Part shown: piece by piece, positions 35,024 to 42,662 of the stretch
How the letters are laid out: the number at the start of each line of letters is the position of its first letter
Numbering within the stretch: the first letter of the stretch is position 1
DNA from: Shouchella shacheensis
Lineage (GTDB): Bacteria > Bacillota > Bacilli > Bacillales > Bacillaceae_D
Assembly (NCBI RefSeq): GCF_001484965.1
Contig: NZ_KQ947394.1
Location: 186,001-250,000, forward strand
DNA length: 64,000 nt
Reading direction: 5' to 3'
Position numbers and translations under genes: made by a program
Notes under the pieces: model-generated
Databases searched by the model: none
What the model saw: the letters and a program-made list of their open reading frames with translations, nothing else
What the model was told of the DNA's origin: nothing

Positions 35024-36511
35024 CTAAGCGTCCATCACTCTCTCAATGTTTTCCGGAAGCGGCTGTGGTTTGGTTACATAGGAAACGGCGATAAAGGTCA
35101 TGATCGAAATCACCATAGCAATGGCGCCGGTGTAGATGCCATGCGGAAGCGTGTATATGCCGAGCGTCGCCAAGACTTCGATCACCACACTAAGCACTAA
35201 CCCAACAAGAATGGAAGCAATCGCCCCTTCTTTCGTTGCTTTCTTCCAATTGAGTCCAATACCAAGGACAGGTGCTAAGGCAGCGGCGAAGGTCCCCCAG
35301 CCAACAGCTCCAAGCAAGGCAATCCCGCGGTCGCCTAAACTTAGCACAGCAAGTACGGTGACAATGGAAATCACGACGACCGCAAATCGCCCAAATTTTA
35401 GTTGCTTTTCATCCGAAAGCGTGCGATTAAGGGCAAATGGGATGTCACGAACCATCGCTGCAGAAGCGATATTAATGAAAGCATCACAGGTGGACATGAT
35501 GGCAGAAGCCACCCCAGCGAAAACAATGCCTGCCAGGATCGCCGGCGTATATTCAACTAGGAAGACGAGAATTGCATCGTCTGGATTGGCAAGCGGTGCC
35601 ATTTCCCCCGTGATAACTAGATAGCGCATCACCAGCCCCACTCCGATAAGCAGCAAGCCACCAAGCACCGCTGGCACGGCAGCCAAGGCAGGTCCCCATT
35701 TTAGTTTGCTTACGTCTTGAATCATATATAGACGGGAGACAACATGGGGCTGGCCGACAATGCCAATCGATAAAGCAAAAAACCAGCTCATCGCGAGAAT
35801 CGGCGTCGCAAGTCCCCAGGGGCCAACAAACTCAGGCATGGCCTGCCCCATGTCCGTAAACGGCTGGGTCGCGATCGTTTGCGTGATATTGGTGAGACCA
35901 TCCCCAACATTTAAGGAGATAAAGAAAATCACGAGAGAGGCAACTGCCATAATCGAACCTTGAAATACGCTCGTGTACGTCCCTGCCATAATGCCTCCTG
36001 CCGCAGAATAGAGTGCGACAATAAACATGCCAATGACCACACCAACGGACACGGATATATCAAAAATGAACGCAATAATCGTTCCTAAGGCAAGCACCTG
36101 TGTTCCGAGAAAGACGACAATGCCCACAAGGGTGGCAACCCCGGTTAAGCCACTGGCCACGCGGCTATTGTAGCGATGATAGACGGCGTCAGCGACCGTC
36201 ATCGCTCCGGTTGCCTCTGTCATAAGGCGCATGCGCTTTCCAAGAATATACCAGGCCATCGCAAAAGAGATCGTCGTTGGGAAGGTAAACCAGAGAGCGC
36301 CCATTCCGAGCTCATAAGTTAAGCCGGGGCCACCAATGAACAAAAAACCACTAAGCGACGTTGAGAAAATGGCGATCGCCGACACAAACATACCGAGGCT
36401 TTTACCAGCAATAAAAAAGTCCGCGGATGTCTTTGTCTTTTTCATCGCCCAGTAGCCAATTGCGAAAATAACAACCAAATACAGGGCTACAATAATCATG
36501 ATCGTATTCAT
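35024..36511 (-). CDS. Sodium:solute symporter family carrier
   Basis: A 495-residue SSS-family carrier with about 13 membrane segments. TKTSADFFIAGKSLGMFVSA, FIGGPGLTYELGMGALWF and the mid-protein SSS signature area AAGGIMAGTYTSVFQGSIMA are typical. It is related to PanF/ActP-type carriers of monocarboxylates. In this operon it likely imports the acid released outside by the esterase, for example 3-hydroxybutyrate. It overlaps the upstream small membrane protein by ATGA. Confidence 0.9.
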   Translation of the reverse strand: MNTIMIIVALYLVVIFAIGYWAMKKTKTSADFFIAGKSLGMFVSAIAIFSTSLSGFLFIGGPGLTYELGMGALWFTFPTTISFAMAWYILGKRMRLMTEATGAMTVADAVYHRYNSRVASGLTGVATLVGIVVFLGTQVLALGTIIAFIFDISVSVGVVIGMFIVALYSAAGGIMAGTYTSVFQGSIMAVASLVIFFISLNVGDGLTNITQTIATQPFTDMGQAMPEFVGPWGLATPILAMSWFFALSIGIVGQPHVVSRLYMIQDVSKLKWGPALAAVPAVLGGLLLIGVGLVMRYLVITGEMAPLANPDDAILVFLVEYTPAILAGIVFAGVASAIMSTCDAFINIASAAMVRDIPFALNRTLSDEKQLKFGRFAVVVISIVTVLAVLSLGDRGIALLGAVGWGTFAAALAPVLGIGLNWKKATKEGAIASILVGLVLSVVIEVLATLGIYTLPHGIYTGAIAMVISIMTFIAVSYVTKPQPLPENIERVMDA

Positions 36512-36930
36512 GAGGCCTTCCCTCCCTTTTCATTTAGCTCCTGCTTGATCCTCTCCCACTCGGCTTGATTCATGCTGTCTTTCTCAAAGAACACGCCATA
36601 AAGATAGGAACCGAAGAAGAAGGGCAAGAGCCAAACCCCGTAAACCATAATAAATGTAGGAACGGGAAAGCCTAACAAATAGATGGTCGGCTGGGCCGTG
36701 TCGTCCATTAGCGCCATCGTTAGAAAGCCGCCGAGCCAGATCACGAGTACAGAGATTAAGGAAAAGGCATAACCCCTCCCAATTCTTCCTTTCCTTAACG
36801 CCCCTAAAAACATCCATGCAAACATAACAATCGGGAATGAAAGGGCAAATAACCAGACAACGTCAAACAAAAGTGCAACAAGCATTAGGGTAGAAGTTCC
36901 AAATAAAAGCGCTATCATTCTATCGTTCAT
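36508..36930 (-). CDS. Small membrane partner of the symporter (140 aa)
   Basis: A protein of 140 residues with four hydrophobic segments and a charged tail (FEKDSMNQAEWERIKQELNE). No family was recognised. It is the first gene after the sigma-54 promoter and its end overlaps the symporter start by four bases. The yhdT-panF pair at the window start shows the same arrangement, so a helper role for the symporter is inferred. AAAGGAGGAG precedes the ATG. Confidence 0.7.
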   Translation of the reverse strand: MNDRMIALLFGTSTLMLVALLFDVVWLFALSFPIVMFAWMFLGALRKGRIGRGYAFSLISVLVIWLGGFLTMALMDDTAQPTIYLLGFPVPTFIMVYGVWLLPFFFGSYLYGVFFEKDSMNQAEWERIKQELNEKGGKAS

Positions 36931-36967
36931 TGTGTCTCCTCCTTTAACCTGTTCTTACTCACCTTAA

Positions 36968-36984
36968 TGCAAAACCTGTGCCAA
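36968..36984 (-). promoter_or_regulatory. Sigma-54 promoter of the symporter/esterase operon
   Basis: On the minus strand TTGGCACAGGTTTTGCA: the -24 GG and -12 GC are 12 bases apart, a near-perfect sigma-54 element. It lies 38 bases upstream of the first gene of the five-gene operon. Confidence 0.88.
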
Positions 36985-37024
36985 TCGTTTTGACGGGAAC
37001 CGTTTGCAATCTGAGGCCAAAAAA

Positions 37025-37063
37025 GTGTAAGGAAAACCGAACATACGTCGGTTTTCCTTACAC
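37025..37063 (-). terminator. Terminator of the sigma-54 activator gene
   Basis: GTGTAAGGAAAACCGA pairs with its perfect complement over a seven-base loop, followed on the minus strand by T6. It begins two bases after the stop codon and insulates the sigma-54 promoter downstream. Confidence 0.92.
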
Positions 37064-37065
37064 TA

Positions 37066-38469
37066 CTACCCAAGCTGGTGCTTTTCAAGCTTTTCATAAA
37101 GCGAGGTACGGCTGATCCCTAGCTGTTTTGAGGCCTTCTGTTTATTTCCGTTAGCGGTTATTAGTGCCTCTTCAATCAGTTCCTTTTCCATTGCCGCAAG
37201 TTTCATTTTTAATGTTCCCTGATCACCTTCACCTTTCGGGTATACGAGGTAGCTTGGCAAATCTTCCAACTGAATGGTGCTCGTATCCGTCAAATTAATT
37301 GCCCGTTCCAGTACGTTTTCTAACTCACGAACATTCCCCGGCCAGTGATAGCGAAGCAAGCAGTCAATGGCCTGCTCTGAAATTTCCGTTACAGCCTTTC
37401 CCAATCGTTTAGCTACTTTCTCCACTAAGTAATGAGCTAGCGTTTGTATGTCCTTCCCACGCTCACGCAGGGGAGGAATTTCGACAGCCATCACATTTAA
37501 TCGGTAGTATAAATCTTCGCGGAACTCCCCTTTTTTCACTAACTCCAATAGGTTTTGATTCGTGGCTGCAATCACACGCACATCGATCGGTTTCGGACTC
37601 GTCCCTCCGACGCGGTCAATCTCTTTTTCCTGTAAAACTCGCAGGAGCTTTACTTGCATTCCTAGCGGCATTTCCCCGATTTCATCGAGAAAGATCGTCC
37701 CTTTATCAGCAAGCTCAAATTTGCCGACCTTCCCTGCTTTGTTCGCTCCGGAAAATGACCCCTTTTCATACCCAAAAAGTTCGGACTCCAACAGTTCCGC
37801 TGGAATGGCCGCACAGTTCAGTTTCACAAATTTTTCTCGCCCACGGCTGCTTTCGTTATGAATGGAGTGAGCAAAAAGTTCTTTTCCTGTGCCGCTCTCC
37901 CCGAGAAGCAACACGTTGGAATTGGTTTTCGCGGCCTTCTTTGACAGTGTAAACGTATCAAGCATCGGCCTGCTCTTCCCGGCAATATCGCCCCAGGTAT
38001 ACTTCGCGCCGTGGTATTCACGCAGCTGCTTCTTGGCCTTCTTTAGCTCATCTTCAAGCAGCTTATTACGTTCAATCAGCTTCTTAAACTCACTCATGTC
38101 CTGAAAAAGCAATAGCCCAAAGCCAAACATGAGCTCGTTCTCATCATCAAGCACCGGAATTCGGTGGACAATCGCCGTACGCCCATTGGAAAACGTATGC
38201 TTCCAGGCTATTTCCGCTGTTTTCGTATCAATCACTTCCGGAAAACGACTGCTCGCATCGACTTCGAGCACAGGCTTCCCAATAATATCGTCCTTATGAT
38301 AGCCCAGAAAATCCGCAAATATCGTGTTAATCATTAAGATTCTCGTATCCCTTGCTAACAGAATTACTGGCACAGGGATGCGATCAAACATCTTTTCAAG
38401 CGTGGCAATAAAAGGAGGAGAGTAGACATCCACCTCTTCTTGCGAATGGCCTTCGATCCTTGTTTTCAA
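37066..38469 (-). CDS. Sigma-54-dependent transcriptional activator (PAS-AAA+-Fis)
   Basis: A 467-residue activator. A PAS domain (about residues 20-130, FDRIPVPVILLARDTRILMI, FADFLGYHKDDIIGKPVLE) is followed by an AAA+ domain with Walker A GESGTGKELFAHSIH, Walker B GTIFLDEIGEMP and the R-finger region, and a Fis-type helix-turn-helix (KQKASKQLGISRTSLYEKL). The sigma-54 contact loop reads GSFSGA in place of GAFTGA. The TTG at 38469 follows AAGGGGG; the longer open frame overlaps the reductase gene. It lies between two sigma-54 promoters that it probably drives, sensing a small molecule through PAS. Confidence 0.9.
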   Translation of the reverse strand: MKTRIEGHSQEEVDVYSPPFIATLEKMFDRIPVPVILLARDTRILMINTIFADFLGYHKDDIIGKPVLEVDASSRFPEVIDTKTAEIAWKHTFSNGRTAIVHRIPVLDDENELMFGFGLLLFQDMSEFKKLIERNKLLEDELKKAKKQLREYHGAKYTWGDIAGKSRPMLDTFTLSKKAAKTNSNVLLLGESGTGKELFAHSIHNESSRGREKFVKLNCAAIPAELLESELFGYEKGSFSGANKAGKVGKFELADKGTIFLDEIGEMPLGMQVKLLRVLQEKEIDRVGGTSPKPIDVRVIAATNQNLLELVKKGEFREDLYYRLNVMAVEIPPLRERGKDIQTLAHYLVEKVAKRLGKAVTEISEQAIDCLLRYHWPGNVRELENVLERAINLTDTSTIQLEDLPSYLVYPKGEGDQGTLKMKLAAMEKELIEEALITANGNKQKASKQLGISRTSLYEKLEKHQLG

Positions 38470-38508
38470 GACATACACCCCCTTATATAATGGATAACGC
38501 TTACATCT

Positions 38509-38525
38509 TTGGCATGAAAATTGCA
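38509..38525 (+). promoter_or_regulatory. Sigma-54 promoter of the FabG-like reductase
   Basis: TTGGCATGAAAATTGCA with the -24 GG and -12 GC 12 bases apart, 35 bases upstream of the ATG. A weak cre-like sequence (38492-38505) lies just upstream. Confidence 0.85.
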
Positions 38526-38560
38526 TTCCATTCGTGACACTATCGTTAGGAGAGATGAAA

Positions 38561-39295
38561 ATGAAACTAGAGAACAAAGTGGCCCTGATTACAGGCGCCG
38601 CTCGTGGAATTGGAGCCGCTACCGCGAAAACATTCGCCAAAGAAGGGGCTACTCTTATCCTAACAGACTTACAGGCGGAATTGTTGTCGGAACTTGAAGC
38701 CGAACTGCATGCCTGTGAGGTCAAAACAGTGGTGGCCAATGTCACTAGCCGGGAAGACATTCAAGCCTTATTCAAGGAGACCCTGGAAAGCTACGGACGC
38801 ATTGATGCCGTCATCAATAACGCCGGGATCACCGCAGACGCGACGCTCGCCAAGATGAGCGAAGAGCAGTGGGATCAAGTCATCGATATTAACTTAAAAG
38901 GCGTCTTCAATGTCGGTCAGGCGGCCGCCGCAGTAATGAAGGAACAAAACGGAGGGGTCATTCTTAATGCCGCCTCCGTCGTCGGGCTCTATGGGAATTT
39001 TGGGCAAACCAACTACGCTGCCTCAAAAGGAGGTGTAATTAGCATGACCAAAACTTGGGCCAAGGAACTAGGGAGGTACGGCATCCGCGTGAATGCTATT
39101 GCCCCAGGCTTTATCGCTACACCTATGACTGCTAAAATGCCAGCGAAGGTTTTGGAGATGATGAAAGAACAATCGCCCCTCGGTGTGATGGGAAGACCTG
39201 AAGATGTCGCAAATGCCTATGCCTTTCTTGCTTCGGATGAGGCCGCATTTATTACCGGGACCGTACTGAGCGTCGATGGCGGAGCGGTGATTTAA
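38561..39295 (+). CDS. FabG-like short-chain reductase/dehydrogenase
   Basis: A 244-residue SDR: VALITGAARGIGAATAKTFA, NNAGITADATLAKMSEEQWD, and active-site ASVVGLYGNFGQTNYAASKGG. Sequence is closest to FabG/PhaB-type 3-ketoacyl reductases, which also work as 3-hydroxybutyrate or acetoacetyl-CoA enzymes. The ATG at 38561 has AGGAG eight bases ahead. Its sigma-54 promoter faces away from the activator gene, so it is co-controlled with the operon at 30.8-36.9 kb. Dehydrogenation of a 3-hydroxyacid is inferred from that. Confidence 0.85.
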   Translation: MKLENKVALITGAARGIGAATAKTFAKEGATLILTDLQAELLSELEAELHACEVKTVVANVTSREDIQALFKETLESYGRIDAVINNAGITADATLAKMSEEQWDQVIDINLKGVFNVGQAAAAVMKEQNGGVILNAASVVGLYGNFGQTNYAASKGGVISMTKTWAKELGRYGIRVNAIAPGFIATPMTAKMPAKVLEMMKEQSPLGVMGRPEDVANAYAFLASDEAAFITGTVLSVDGGAVI

Positions 39296-39321
39296 GAAGT
39301 AGGCGAACTCAAGCCCTTAGG

Positions 39322-39355
39322 GCCTTAGCTCCTTCCCCAGAGAAGGAGCTAAGGC
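39322..39355 (+). terminator. Terminator of the FabG-like gene
   Basis: GCCTTAGCTCCTTC pairs perfectly with GAAGGAGCTAAGGC over six bases. The following TCTTACT run is weak, so end efficiency is uncertain. Confidence 0.65.
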
Positions 39356-39419
39356 TCTTACTATCAGTAGGGACGGATGTGTGTAGAGATTGTGACGTGG
39401 TCTTGACGGTTTGATACCG

Positions 39420-39503
39420 CTCTCGTCCGGATTATTGCTGTCCTCTTCTGGATTTCTGCTCCTCTCATCCGGAATTCTGCTCCTCTCGCCTGGACTTCGC
39501 GCC
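39420..39503. repeat. Tandem repeat, four 21-base units
   Basis: Four diverged 21-base units (the third is CTCTCATCCGGAATTCTGCT plus C). On the minus strand the open frame reads a seven-residue repeat of the SRIPDER/SRNPEED type. No ribosome site or flanking domain supports a real protein. Similar heptad-coding intergenic repeats occur in other Bacillaceae as far as I recall. Confidence 0.75.
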
Positions 39504-39654
39504 TCTTGTTGGGAGTAACACCACCCCCTCGCCCAAATTGCCTTCCTCTTGTATGGCACAAGAAAGAATTATTCGACAACTTGTGAAAGGTGTTGCCCTT
39601 TCTATGGAAATGGTAAAATAGAAAATGAGGATAATTTTAAGGAGTGGGGAACTC

Positions 39655-39945
39655 ATGGCTTCAAAACGAAAAGAACGGCCGTCCTTAATACTCATGATTT
39701 ACATGTGGCTAATGATCATTGTTGTTCTAATGAATATCACAGGTATCGTTTCATCACAAATTTATCAGAACCTGTTGTCGTTCTTTATCATCTCTCTATT
39801 AAATATGGTGCTGATTGCTTTGCTCATTATCAAATCATTAAATACAAGCAATCCATCTGAACGAAAAGTATGCATCATCTATATGATTGTGATTGCGATT
39901 GCCGCGTTCGCTAGTTTTATCCGCTATCTCACCTTGCAGAGTTAA
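39655..39945 (+). CDS. Small hypothetical membrane protein (96 aa)
   Basis: A basic start (MASKRKERP) leads to three membrane segments (residues 10-32, 38-57, 70-88). The ATG at 39655 has AAGGAG about 11 bases upstream. No family was recognised. The gene stands alone, between a tandem repeat and a structured repeat, and faces a peptide-binding lipoprotein gene. Confidence 0.65.
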   Translation: MASKRKERPSLILMIYMWLMIIVVLMNITGIVSSQIYQNLLSFFIISLLNMVLIALLIIKSLNTSNPSERKVCIIYMIVIAIAAFASFIRYLTLQS

Positions 39946-39950
39946 TGCGA

Positions 39951-40118
39951 TCGAAATGCGCAGGAGGGTCGAACAGAAGCGCGGAGCTAGACCATACCGA
40001 AATGCGCAAGCGCCCTGCTCACGAGCGACAAGTTCTGGAGCGACGGCAGGATCGAGCCCGTTTTTGGCTTGATCTGGCAGTGTGAAGAAACTTCGAGCGA
40101 GAGGGCGCCGGAGCTAAA
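39951..40118 (-). repeat. Structured intergenic repeat, dimer with variant middle (copy C)
   Basis: A short unit (39951-39998, ending GGAGCTAGACCATACC) joins a long unit with a different middle (CAGGATCGAGCC / GGCTTGATCTGG hairpin) and outer arms GCGCAAGCGCCCT / GAGGGCGCCGGAGCTA. On the minus strand it begins just after the TTTTGATT that follows the peptide-binding gene terminator. Confidence 0.75.
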
Positions 40119-40123
40119 TCAAA

Positions 40124-40158
40124 AGGCAGGCATTTTCACAACTGAAAAATGCCTGCCT
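40124..40158 (-). terminator. Terminator of the peptide-binding lipoprotein gene
   Basis: AGGCAGGCATTTT pairs perfectly with AAAATGCCTGCCT over nine bases, then TTTTGATT on the minus strand; seven bases after the stop. Confidence 0.9.
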
Positions 40159-40164
40159 CTTCGT

Positions 40165-41748
40165 TTACTCACTGTCCACGCGTTCAATACTCGGGATGTC
40201 GATAAGGTTGTTCGGCAGTTTATGGACGTTGGCGAGCGTATCACGGGTGGCAAACATGTTATCCGCGTAGAAGAATGGAACGATCGGCGCTTCATCTTCT
40301 AGCCACTGCTGCATCTCCGCATAAATCGCTTCTCTTTCGCCTTCATCCGTTTCCCGTCGAGCTCCTTGAAGCATGGATTCAAACTCATCGTCCTCTAAAA
40401 AGAAACGATCAAGCGCCGACTCTTCTCCAAATAGAGGCGTCATCGACTGGTCAGCGTCTAGGGTTGAGCTCGTCCAACTTAGAAGGAACATTTCATGCAA
40501 GCCGCTTGTGGTCTGGTCTACATATGTGCCCCATTCCATCGTCTGGATGTCCACCTCGATTCCAACATCTCCAAGCCGGTTTTCTAAAATGACCGCAATA
40601 TCTTGTCGTTGTTGATCGCCGTCAATCCATAGTTCAATCTCAAACCCATCCGCGTAACCGGCCTCTTCCAGTAGTTCTCTTGAGCGATCAGGGTCAAACT
40701 CATGCCCGTTCAAACTGTCGTCATACCCGAAAACAGCGGGGGTTAGTGGACTGTTCGCTTCCGTTGCATTGTCTTCGAGAACCCCTGAGATGATTTCTTG
40801 TTTGTCAATGGCATGAGCGATGGCCTGCCGCACAAGCGTGTTATCTAAAGGCTCTTTTTGCGTGTGCAGGCCAAGGAAAAACATTGCATTCCCGGTTTGT
40901 TGAATAACATCAATGCCCTCCGCCGCTTCTAACTCAGCCACCTGATTAGGAAGAGTCGATTCCATCATATCAATGCCACCTGCCTGAAGTTCCGCTACTT
41001 GCGTCTGCTCATCAGGAATAATCTCAAACAGGACAGAAGCAAAGTGAGGCATGTCCCCCCAGTAGTCGTCATTGCGTGTCAGGGCAATCGACTCATTGGA
41101 TACCCAGCTTTCATAAACGAAGGGTCCGGTCCCTATCGGCTCAGCATTAATCACAGAACTCGGCTGACTTCCTTCTTCCATTAACTCATAATCAGCTTCG
41201 ATCTGCTCCTCACTTAAAATCGACGCTCCCGCATGAGCGAGATGATTAAAAAGTGGCGCGAATGGGTGCTCGAGATGAATGCGAACGGTGGTCTCATCCA
41301 TCACCTCTACTTCTTCAAAGGTGGTAAATAGATTGGCTCGAGGGGAAGCGACGTCAGGATCGTTAATTCGATCAAAGGTCGCCTTCACATCATCCGCTGT
41401 AAACGAGCTGCCATCGTGGAATGTTACATCGTCTCTAAGCGTAAACTCCCAAGTCGTTTCATCAATTTCTTCCCACTCTTCCGCAAGATTCGGCTCTGCC
41501 TCCTGTGTTTCCATGTTTAGTGTGACGAGTGTATCAAACATGTTCTGGTTCACGTTTGAGGAAGCCAGATCATTCGCCCCCTGTGGGTCAAGGGAAATAA
41601 TGTCACTTCCTATAGCAATCGCTAATTCATCTTCTGTCTCCGGAGAAGGCGTAGAAGTAGCTTCCTCGCTTTCTTCAGGTTCAGAAGCACAGCCCGCTAG
41701 AATGAGTGCTACACCAACGGGATATATAAAACGGGATCTTTTAAACAA
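40165..41748 (-). CDS. Oligopeptide-type ABC transporter substrate-binding lipoprotein
   Basis: A 527-residue family 5 solute-binding lipoprotein. The lipobox LAGC near residue 19 precedes an acidic linker. Family marks include SLDPQGANDLASSNVNQNMF, WEFTLRDDVTFHDGSSFTAD and IGTGPFVYESW. Relatives bind peptides, glutathione or nickel complexes. No permease or ATPase genes are adjacent, so it is an orphan that must share a transporter elsewhere. TTG start with GGAGGGGG upstream. A 20-base palindrome identical to that of the fatty-acid operon lies upstream. Confidence 0.88.
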   Translation of the reverse strand: MFKRSRFIYPVGVALILAGCASEPEESEEATSTPSPETEDELAIAIGSDIISLDPQGANDLASSNVNQNMFDTLVTLNMETQEAEPNLAEEWEEIDETTWEFTLRDDVTFHDGSSFTADDVKATFDRINDPDVASPRANLFTTFEEVEVMDETTVRIHLEHPFAPLFNHLAHAGASILSEEQIEADYELMEEGSQPSSVINAEPIGTGPFVYESWVSNESIALTRNDDYWGDMPHFASVLFEIIPDEQTQVAELQAGGIDMMESTLPNQVAELEAAEGIDVIQQTGNAMFFLGLHTQKEPLDNTLVRQAIAHAIDKQEIISGVLEDNATEANSPLTPAVFGYDDSLNGHEFDPDRSRELLEEAGYADGFEIELWIDGDQQRQDIAVILENRLGDVGIEVDIQTMEWGTYVDQTTSGLHEMFLLSWTSSTLDADQSMTPLFGEESALDRFFLEDDEFESMLQGARRETDEGEREAIYAEMQQWLEDEAPIVPFFYADNMFATRDTLANVHKLPNNLIDIPSIERVDSE

Positions 41749-41792
41749 CGAAATCCCCCTCCTAAATAATAAAGTATTCCTACCTTTTTACT

Positions 41793-41821
41793 AATATATA
41801 AGAAGCTTACTAGGAAATCAA
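41793..41821 (-). promoter_or_regulatory. Promoter of the peptide-binding lipoprotein gene
   Basis: TTGATT (41816-41821) and TATATT (41793-41798) with a 17-base spacer on the minus strand, 45 bases before the start. Confidence 0.65.
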
Positions 41822-41869
41822 CTAAAAAGATCAAAAACGTTGGCTTTAGTGGGGACCAAGTCGGGCGTG

Positions 41870-41889
41870 TTAATCAAACGTTTAATTAA
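41870..41889. promoter_or_regulatory. Second copy of the 20-base TetR-type palindrome
   Basis: TTAATCAAACGTTTAATTAA on the plus strand, identical to the site at 22600-22619 on the minus strand. It lies 48 bases upstream of the -35 box of the lipoprotein gene and three bases from repeat copy D. Confidence 0.55.
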
Positions 41890-41892
41890 ACA

Positions 41893-42014
41893 CCGAAAGG
41901 CGCAGGCGGGTCGCCTAGAAGCGCGAATTTTGGAGACCCGATAAAAGAAATCCCGAACTTGGATTTCGTTATCGGGGCGAAAAATCTCGGCGCTTCTACA
42001 CGCCGGAGCTAGAC
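41893..42014 (-). repeat. Structured intergenic repeat, full unit (copy D)
   Basis: Full unit: outer arms CGCAGGCGGGTCGCCTAGAA and GCGCTTCTACACGCCGGAGC; inner hairpin CCCGATAAAAGAAATCC / GGATTTCGTTATCGGG; end CTAGAC. On the minus strand it starts right after the TTTTG of the nsrR terminator. Confidence 0.85.
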
Positions 42015-42017
42015 AAA

Positions 42018-42050
42018 AGCCTCCACCTTCCAAATTGGAAGCCAGAGGCT
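42018..42050 (-). terminator. nsrR terminator
   Basis: On the minus strand AGCCTC and CTTCC pair with GGAAG and GAGGCT, followed by TTTTG, five bases after the stop. Confidence 0.85.
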
Positions 42051-42055
42051 CTCGA

Positions 42056-42496
42056 CTATATAGATGTACCTTTTTTAAAAAGATCGTATAAATCGTCTTT
42101 ATTCTGAAGTAAGTCAGCGAGTGTGTAACGATCGAGGACTTGCAAGAAGGCTTCTCGTGCCTCGTATAGCACGGATTGAAGCCGACACGAGCCGCTAATC
42201 AAGCACCCTCCATCCTTACTAAAGCATTCCACTAACTCTAGGTCTTCGAGCATTCGTATCAACTCACCTATATTTATCTCTTCAGGGCTTTTAGCTAGTT
42301 TCATTCCACCGTTTCTTCCCCTTACCGTCTCAAGCAATTCTTTTTTTCCTAAATCGTGAACAATTTTTTGGAGATGGTTTAATGAGAGATGATAGGCGTT
42401 GGCGATATCTTTGACTTGTGCACGCTTCTCTTCCGGCAGGCTTCCAACATACAAAAGCGTCCGCAATGAATAATCGGTGTACGAGGTCAATTGCAT
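42056..42496 (-). CDS. nsrR: Rrf2-family nitric oxide-sensing repressor NsrR
   Basis: A 146-residue Rrf2 regulator. The winged helix has TDYSLRTLLYVGSLP and AYHLSLNHLQKIVHDLGK, and the sensor loop has three Cys (ECFSKDGGCLISGSC) for a 4Fe-4S cluster that nitric oxide destroys. NsrR represses hmp when NO is absent, and hmp is divergent here. The ATG at 42496 follows GGAGGGGG. Identification is strong from the Cys pattern and neighbour. Confidence 0.92.
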   Translation of the reverse strand: MQLTSYTDYSLRTLLYVGSLPEEKRAQVKDIANAYHLSLNHLQKIVHDLGKKELLETVRGRNGGMKLAKSPEEINIGELIRMLEDLELVECFSKDGGCLISGSCRLQSVLYEAREAFLQVLDRYTLADLLQNKDDLYDLFKKGTSI

Positions 42497-42589
42497 GATC
42501 CTCACCCCCTCCCTCCAATTATAGCACAGCTGTTTTCATAGACTCTTCTAAAAAGATGTTGCCAAAAAATGAATTGTCTTCTAAAGTGC

Positions 42590-42617
42590 TTGATTCCTTT
42601 GCCAAAGAGTGTATCAT
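42590..42617 (+). promoter_or_regulatory. hmp promoter
   Basis: TTGATT (42590-42595), 16 bases, TATCAT (42612-42617) preceded by TG, an extended -10 box. Confidence 0.55.
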
Positions 42618-42621
42618 TAAA

Positions 42622-42640
42622 GTTGTATTATAAATACATC
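42622..42640. promoter_or_regulatory. Candidate NsrR operator
   Basis: GTTGTATTATAAATACATC, an AT-rich partial dyad like the NsrR box of B. subtilis. It covers the likely transcription start of hmp. Confidence 0.65.
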
Positions 42641-42662
42641 TTTTATTGAAGGAGAGGATTTC

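Noticed and set aside
38470-38760. In-frame extension of the sigma-54 activator
   Set aside because: It lies antisense to the FabG-like gene and its promoter; PAS domain and ribosome site support the TTG at 38469.
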